Below are positions 61,169-64,000 of a stretch of 64,000 bases of DNA, piece by piece. Each line of letters starts with the position of its first letter. Within the stretch, counting starts at the first letter, position 1. This DNA is from Candidatus Geothermarchaeota archaeon (GTDB taxonomy: Archaea > Thermoproteota > Nitrososphaeria > Geothermarchaeales > JDFR-13). Both the position numbers and the translations under genes were made by a program. Location of the stretch: the NCBI GenBank assembly GCA_015523545.1, contig WAKB01000012.1, forward strand, positions 45,478-109,477, given 5' to 3'. Under the pieces are notes generated by a model. That model did no database searches, was not told where the DNA came from, and saw only the letters and a list, made by a program, of their open reading frames with translations.

Positions 61169-62044
61169 ATGAGCATAATAACGGAGGAGATGAAGAGAGA
61201 CCTTATAGAATTTCAGAGACAGGAGATAACCGAGCACTACATATATAAATTCCTCGCCGAGAAGGAGGAGGGGGAGAATAAGAGGATCCTCCTCGAGATA
61301 GCTGAAGATGAGAAGAAGCACTACAACATTTGGAGGGAGTATACAGGTGTAGATGTCGAGCCCGACTGGGGGAGGATCAGGCTATACAAACTTGTATACA
61401 GGATATTTGGACTCGTCTTCACCATAAAGCTGATGGAGCAGGGGGAGAAGAAGTCGGAGGAGAGGTATAAGGAGTTGGCACAGAGGATAGGAGTTGCCGA
61501 GGAGATCCTCCAAGACGAGTTTGAGCATGAGGAGAAGCTACTAAGCCTCCTATCCGACGAGAGGATAGAGTTTATAGGCTCTATAGTGTTGGGCCTATCC
61601 GACGCCCTGATAGAGCTTACGGGCGCCCTCGCAGGGCTTAGCCTAGCCCTGAACAACACGTTACTCGTAGGATTCGCAGCATTAATAACAGGTATAGCGG
61701 CCTCTATGTCGATGGCTGTCTCGGAATATCTCAGTAGGAAGAGTGAGGGAGACAAGAATGCTGTGAAGGGGGCCTTCTACACCGGCTCTGCATACATCCT
61801 CACCGTTCTCACACTAGTTGTCTCATACTTCTTGATACCCAACCCCCTAATAGCTCTTAGCATAAGCCTATTCAATGCGGCCTTGATAATAGCTGCCTTG
61901 ACATTCTATACCTCGGTGGTTAGGGAGGCGGACTGGAGGAGGAGCTACATAGAGATGCTGGGCCTAACCCTAGGCGTGGCGGCTATAACCTTCACGATAG
62001 GCTGGGCGATAAGGACAGTATTCAACATAGATGTAGAGGTATGA
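61169..62044 (+). CDS. Ferritin-like domain fused to a VIT1/CCC1-type iron/manganese transporter
   Basis: About 291 residues from the ATG at 61169; an ATG at 61136 is in frame but sits on the likely TATA box. The N-terminal ferritin-like part (about residues 5-115) has EITEHYIYKF, AEDEKKHYNIW and EFEHEEKLLS, giving EXXH-type metal sites. Then five membrane helices of the VIT1/CCC1 family: IGSIVLGLSDALIELTGALAG, AASMSMAVSEYLSRKSE and the last helix VAAITFTIGWAI. Such fusions (MbfA-like) export iron or manganese to protect from metal overload. It shares an ATGA overlap with the next gene. Confidence 0.92.
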   Translation: MSIITEEMKRDLIEFQRQEITEHYIYKFLAEKEEGENKRILLEIAEDEKKHYNIWREYTGVDVEPDWGRIRLYKLVYRIFGLVFTIKLMEQGEKKSEERYKELAQRIGVAEEILQDEFEHEEKLLSLLSDERIEFIGSIVLGLSDALIELTGALAGLSLALNNTLLVGFAALITGIAASMSMAVSEYLSRKSEGDKNAVKGAFYTGSAYILTVLTLVVSYFLIPNPLIALSISLFNAALIIAALTFYTSVVREADWRRSYIEMLGLTLGVAAITFTIGWAIRTVFNIDVEV

Positions 62045-62298
62045 AGCGGGAGATTAGGGAGGCTATAGAGGAATACAACAGGTATAGAGGGGCTGAGGCC
62101 ATAGCTGAGATAAGGAGGTTTGAGGGGGATACCCTAGAGGTTAGGATAATCGGCCCCTTCTGCGAGACCTGTGGCTTCTACGACTGGGCCGAGGACCTAG
62201 AGATTATACTTAATGAGAAGGGTGTCAGGGCTAGGATTAAGGGGATAAGGGAGATCGAGTATGGGCTCGATGTGGAGATAAAGATTGGAGGGGATTAG
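62041..62298 (+). CDS. Small CxxC protein downstream of the ferritin/VIT1 gene
   Basis: 85 residues, overlapping the transporter gene by 4 bases (ATGA), so it is coupled. PFCETCGFYDW holds a CxxC that could bind one metal or be redox active. The rest is an acidic alpha/beta fold with LEIILNEKGVRARIKG. No family was recognised. Its genomic coupling suggests a sensor or accessory of the metal exporter, which is inference. Confidence 0.75.
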   Translation: MKREIREAIEEYNRYRGAEAIAEIRRFEGDTLEVRIIGPFCETCGFYDWAEDLEIILNEKGVRARIKGIREIEYGLDVEIKIGGD

Positions 62299-62302
62299 GC
62301 TG

Positions 62303-62635
62303 CTAGGCGGCCACCCTGTTCTTAACCGCCTCGTTCACCTGCTCATCGGGTAGGCGGCGGAAGGCCTCTATAGACAATGTGTCCAGCTTCCACTTGACCT
62401 GGCCATCAGCAACCTCATACTCAACCCTAACCCTAACCACGTCACCCTTGTCCAGGCCTAGATCCTCCACGAGGATATGGTATAGTAGCTGATTCATCTC
62501 GGCGGCTGCACGTGCAACCTCCTGGTTAGAGACCGCCCCATTCTTCACCGAGTCCTTGAGCTGGGCGAAGAGTGTCCTGCGGAGCTTCTTGGCGTAGGCT
62601 CCAACGATGACATAGCCGGTGCTGAGGGACGCCAT
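62303..62635 (-). CDS. DUF2258-family crenarchaeal protein
   Basis: About 110 residues from the ATG at 62633-62635 (MASLSTGYVIVGAYAKKLRR), which is preferable to the frame's first start at 62662. The whole sequence fits a family I know as DUF2258, restricted to Thermoproteota, with LRRTLFAQLKD and DLGLDKGDVVRVRVEY. The function is not known; a nucleic-acid or small-molecule role has been suggested by others only in general terms. It supports the taxonomic placement. Confidence 0.85.
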   Translation of the reverse strand: MASLSTGYVIVGAYAKKLRRTLFAQLKDSVKNGAVSNQEVARAAAEMNQLLYHILVEDLGLDKGDVVRVRVEYEVADGQVKWKLDTLSIEAFRRLPDEQVNEAVKNRVAA

Positions 62636-62707
62636 TTTAAACCCCAACAATTTACATAGCAATGTAGATTATATTAAGACGGCTGGATAGAGGGGAAGGT
62701 GGTATTA

Positions 62708-63751
62708 TTGGCTAGGATAGTTCTCGACGCCTCTACACCCAAGGACGTCTTGATAATCAAGTATCTGATACCTCTCCTTGAGGAGAAGGGGCATGAATAC
62801 ATTGTAGTATCGAGGGAGTCGACCCAGACTACGGGCCTACTCGATAGGCTAGGGATAAGGCACGTCTTGACGGGGTGGTACGGAACAGACATAATATCTA
62901 AGTATAGAGCCACTCTGGAGCAGGAGACTCGGCTGTTAGAGGTCTTCCAAGAGTATCAGCCAGACCTAGTATGGAGCCATGGGAACGTAGCGGTGATCAG
63001 GACTGCCTACCAGCTGGGGATACCCCTTCTATATAGCAACGATACTCCACACAACATCCCAGTGGTGAAGCTGACCGCATCCCTAGCAACTAGGCTGGTC
63101 TCGCCAGAGGCTGTGGCTCCATGTAAATGGGTTGAGCATGGGGCGGATCCATGTAGTATAAGGGTGTATAGGGGGACGGAGGAGTATACATGGGCGAAGG
63201 AATATATCAATGTGGATAGGGATAGGCTTAGGAGGGAGTTCTTCGAGGAGCCGCCTGAGAGGCTAATCATATTCCGCGGGGTGGAGCATAAGGCAAGCTA
63301 CAGCTATGGAGCGAAGGTTCCAGTCAGGGAGATAGTGGAGCGGATATCCAGGTATGCACATGTAGCTGTTATCCCACGTTACGGCGAGGAGGAGACGATC
63401 CTTGATGGACTGGAAAACGTGACTATCATCAGGGAGGCGGTCGAGGCACCCAGGCTGATAGCCTCCGCGGATATGGTAGTCTCCTCAGGCGGTACGATGG
63501 CTAGAGAGGCGGGGATAATGGGGGTCCCAACCATATCCTTCTACTTCAGGGACGACGTCCTCATATACCTCATGGGTAGGGGCCTCCCCATCCGCTATGT
63601 ACCCATGCCCGATAGGATCGAGGCCATCGTTTCCCGGGTCATGAGGGATCCCGATACCTATAGGGAGGATACTGAGTATCTCGTCAGGGATTTTGAGAAC
63701 CATGTCGAGGTTCTTGTCGAGGAGGTGGATGGGATACTCTCTACCCGTTGA
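62708..63751 (+). CDS. DUF354-family glycosyltransferase/epimerase-like protein
   Basis: About 347 residues from TTG at 62708, which has GGTGG 5 nt upstream; GTG at 62699 is the alternative. The fold is GT-B-like (UDP-GlcNAc epimerase family): N-terminal ARIVLDASTPKDV, then the C-terminal half with VAVIPRYGEEE, ADMVVSSGGTMAREAGIMGVP and ISFYF. DUF354 proteins occur in archaeal cell-surface polysaccharide clusters, but no other such genes are seen here. Confidence 0.85.
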   Translation: MARIVLDASTPKDVLIIKYLIPLLEEKGHEYIVVSRESTQTTGLLDRLGIRHVLTGWYGTDIISKYRATLEQETRLLEVFQEYQPDLVWSHGNVAVIRTAYQLGIPLLYSNDTPHNIPVVKLTASLATRLVSPEAVAPCKWVEHGADPCSIRVYRGTEEYTWAKEYINVDRDRLRREFFEEPPERLIIFRGVEHKASYSYGAKVPVREIVERISRYAHVAVIPRYGEEETILDGLENVTIIREAVEAPRLIASADMVVSSGGTMAREAGIMGVPTISFYFRDDVLIYLMGRGLPIRYVPMPDRIEAIVSRVMRDPDTYREDTEYLVRDFENHVEVLVEEVDGILSTR

Positions 63752-63806
63752 TAGAGAACCCCATTTATATGTCTCCAAACCCCCCTATACCCTATAGTGC
63801 TTGGCA

Positions 63807-64000
63807 ATGGAGACCCTAAGACTCTTCCAGGACGAGACGATCAAGGAGATCCTCGAGAGGTATAGGGTTATATGGGCATTGGGACACGCGTCCTCCATCA
63901 TGGGATGGGACAGCGAGACCTACATGCCTAAGCAGGGGTATAGAGACAGGGCCATAGCCTCATCGGAGCTCAGCACCCTCTCAAAGAGGCTTATGACCGA
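63807..64000 (+). CDS. Carboxypeptidase Taq (M32) N-terminus, cut by window edge
   Basis: The frame opens at the ATG at 63807-63809 and runs off the end (64 complete codons). The sequence METLRLFQDETIKEILERYR, then MGWDSETYMPKQGYRDRA with ASSELSTLSKRL, matches the start of M32 zinc carboxypeptidases such as carboxypeptidase Taq and Pyrococcus CPM32, whose HEXXH site lies further on. The enzyme trims peptides from the C-terminus. Confidence 0.82.
   Translation, partial: METLRLFQDETIKEILERYRVIWALGHASSIMGWDSETYMPKQGYRDRAIASSELSTLSKRLMT

Noticed and set aside
1..64000. tRNA or rRNA genes, CRISPR arrays, transposases, integrases
   Set aside because: Reading the intergenic gaps showed no cloverleaf with a T-loop GTTCRA pattern, no regular spaced repeats and no transposase or integrase motifs; a tool scan (tRNAscan, CRISPR finder) was not possible.

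Overview
The window comes from a thermophilic archaeon of the Thermoproteota (Crenarchaeota), probably a Desulfurococcales-like lineage; I cannot name the genus. The evidence is a short archaeal-type fumarase, archaeal ApgM, a DUF2258-type protein (to my knowledge crenarchaeal), a Grc3/Clp1-like RNA kinase, an archaeal Lon-like protease, heavy AGG/ATA codon use, TTG and GTG starts, TATA boxes 25-35 nt before leaderless starts, and GGTG/GAGG ribosome sites inside operons. No rRNA, tRNA, CRISPR array, transposase or integrase was recognised.

Layout. 1-3.1 kb: a secreted-protein island with an S1E (alpha-lytic-like) serine protease between two paralogous anchored proteins of no known family. 3.2-12.9 kb: housekeeping (NAD(P)HX repair, IMP dehydrogenase, fumarase, aconitase), a YdjM-type membrane protein, an ECF-like membrane protein and a Lon-like protease. 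13-18.4 kb: an AT-rich RmuC gene, an ABC-2 exporter pair, a ClpP-fold membrane protease and an acyl-CoA synthetase (NDP-forming) alpha subunit. 18.4-24.6 kb: a complete-looking nitrous oxide reductase operon (nosZ, nosL, a membrane protein, nosD, nosF, nosY), so the organism should respire N2O. 24.9-42.9 kb: a tungsten aldehyde:ferredoxin oxidoreductase, ApgM, a nucleotidyltransferase, a Dph6-like/ZPR1 pair, a second acyl-CoA synthetase alpha subunit, HtpX, an FMN-domain/UbiA fusion, a thioredoxin/toroid protein, a saccharopine-dehydrogenase-like enzyme, an NhaD/ArsB permease, a CBS protein, alkyladenine glycosylase, a radical SAM protein and an MMSDH-type aldehyde dehydrogenase. 43-52 kb: two tandem ~1,440-residue secreted subtilisins. 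52-64 kb: Grc3, an aminotransferase, AIM24-like protein, a split MetE pair beside an MTHFR-like gene, MoaE/MoaD, a methyltransferase, a crotonase, a ferritin-like/VIT1 fusion, a DUF354 protein and the start of an M32 carboxypeptidase.

How it fits together. The tungsten oxidoreductase needs a pterin cofactor, for which MoaD/MoaE are encoded locally. The secreted S1 and S8 proteases with the M32 peptidase suggest growth on peptides; MMSDH, AOR and NDP-forming acyl-CoA synthetase alpha subunits fit amino-acid and aldehyde oxidation with ATP made from acyl-CoA. N2O reduction and partial TCA enzymes give a respiratory outlet. Several promoters carry perfect inverted repeats on or beside the TATA box, which look like operator sites. 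The strongest new lead is the S1E protease with its two flanking paralogs; the protease and one paralog share a promoter at identical spacing.
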